Source of the DNA: Cherax quadricarinatus
Taxonomy: Eukaryota; Arthropoda; Malacostraca; Decapoda; Parastacidae
Assembly (NCBI RefSeq): GCF_038502225.1
Contig: NC_091293.1
Coordinates: 17,742,286 to 17,806,285, forward strand
DNA length: 64,000 bases
Direction: 5' to 3'
Positions 63,098 to 64,000 of this stretch are shown one piece after another (within the stretch, counting starts at the first letter, position 1; every line of letters begins with the position of its first letter). The position numbers were made by a program, and so were the translations under genes. The notes beneath the pieces are model-generated. The model saw only the letters and a program-made list of their open reading frames with translations, did not search any database and was not told where the DNA came from.

Positions 63098-64000
63098 CAG
63101 TGGACCCCCTCCTTACGATATTAATCCGTTCCTGAGAGCTCATCGTAAGCCGAAATTATTGTTAGCCGAATTAATTTTCCCCATGAGAAATAATGGGAAT
63201 AAAATTAATCCGTGCAAGACACCCCAAAATATGAAAAAAAAAAATTTTTTTACCACATGAAATATTAATTTTAATACACACAAACTGAAGAAGACATGCA
63301 CAGTTACTACTCTTCTAAGAATAGAATACATGACACTTACCTTTATTGAAGATCTGGTGATGATTGATGGGATGGGAGGGGGGGAGAGTGTGTAAGTTAT
63401 TGTTTAGAAGGAGAATCCCCTTCCGTTAGGACTTGAGGTAGCAAGTCCTTTTCCAGGGTTACTTCCCTTCTTTTAATGCCACTAGGACCAGCTTGAGAGT
63501 CACTGGACCTCTGTCGCACAACAAATCTGTCCATAGAGCTCTGTACCTCCCGTTCCTTTAAGACTTTCCTAAAATGGACCATAACATTGTCATTGTACAG
63601 GTTGCCAACATGGCTTGCAGTAGCTGTGTCAGGGTGATTTTCATCCATAAAGGTTTGTAGTTCAACCCACTTTGCACACATTTCCTTAATCTCTTTTTTT
63701 CAATTCCATACTAATTCTTGCCCTTTTTACCACAGGGATGGCACTAGTAGCTTTCTTGGGGTCCATGGTGACTTATTTTGCAGTTACAAGCACTAAAAAC
63801 ACTGGGATAATGTGAAATGTGCCAAATGTATGCATAGATGCGACCGCACTGGCTGGCTTGTAAACACTGGCGCTGAGGCCACATGTGAGACGCGTCCCGG
63901 ACGAATCACGTAAGGCGAGTTTTTTATTGTGAGGCTAGGCAAAATTTTTGCATTCAAATGCTTCGTATGGCGGAATTAACGTAACGCGATGCGTTCGTAA
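63098..64000 (-). mobile_element. Tigger element, core-deleted, running off the right edge
   Basis: Left tip CAGTGGACCCCCTCCTTACG after TA (63096-63097). The sequence at the window edge (GCGATGCGTTCGTAA) is the expected approach to the opposite terminus. N- and C-terminal coding pieces are present. Confidence 0.88.
63397..63766 (-). pseudogene. Tigger transposase N- and C-terminal pieces fused by deletion
   Basis: ATG at 63766 gives MDPKKATSAIPVVKRARISM. About 25 codons later the frame breaks and continues in another frame as MCAKWVELQTFMDENHPDTA (from 63681) through QAGPSGIKRREVTLEKD to the tail. DNA-binding and catalytic domains are deleted. Confidence 0.85.

Overview
The window is eukaryotic, animal nuclear DNA. 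It has long introns, splice signals, and dense non-LTR retrotransposons and cut-and-paste DNA transposons. There is no sign of bacterial gene packing or operons. The repeat repertoire (Tigger/pogo elements with CAGTGG termini, TTAA-flanked piggyBac elements, RTE-type and jockey/CR1-like LINEs, tRNA-type SINEs) suggests a decapod crustacean such as a crayfish or lobster. That assignment is inference from familiarity with such repeats, not proof.

Host genes occupy little of the sequence. A plus-strand gene contributes a 2.3 kb exon (13022-15356) coding for a long, charged, Ser/Lys/Glu-rich, probably disordered segment. A second exon of 156 bp (48261-48416) is phase-compatible with it across a 32.9 kb intron. 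The joined product runs from disordered sequence into what looks like the start of a beta-propeller. A PALB2-like identity is a weak guess. A possible unrelated minus-strand first exon of a secreted protein (45550-45808) lies inside that intron.

Layout. 1-6850: Tigger 3' end, piggyBac-type MITEs, a degenerate LINE (3.1-5.9 kb) and retroelement scraps. 6850-11628: an old DNA transposon shell filled with a SINE, a jockey-like LINE, an RTE-derived SINE and two MITE remnants. 11970-12748: a Tigger derivative. 13022-15356: host exon. 15.8-20.1 kb: MITEs, a deleted Tigger with a nested MITE, and LINE pieces. 20.1-35.1 kb: one jockey-like LINE inflated to about 15 kb by nested insertions (Tigger, piggyBac, MITE, RTE LINE carrying another Tigger, and a giant fold-back element). 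35.1-38.3 kb: more LINE and piggyBac fragments. 38.3-43.6 kb: a nearly full-length RTE LINE (minus) with a nested Tigger and a LINE fragment. 44-48 kb: SINE, Tigger derivative, candidate secreted exon, and a DNA element with nested MITE. 48.4-51.7 kb: RTE LINE starting 20 nt after a host splice donor. 51.8-56 kb: older RTE copy broken by an apparently intact piggyBac. 56.3-64 kb: MITE, piggyBac remnants, a full-length Tigger inside a LINE, a palindromic tandem repeat, and a Tigger running off the end.

The transposons interact as donors and parasites. Autonomous piggyBac and Tigger copies sit beside deletion derivatives that share their termini. An RTE LINE has a SINE built from its own 5' and 3' ends. 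The most notable unexplained pattern is a pair of 12-bp palindromes, always 34 bp apart, near one end of every piggyBac-family element with that end preserved. The central four bases change in step between sub-families.
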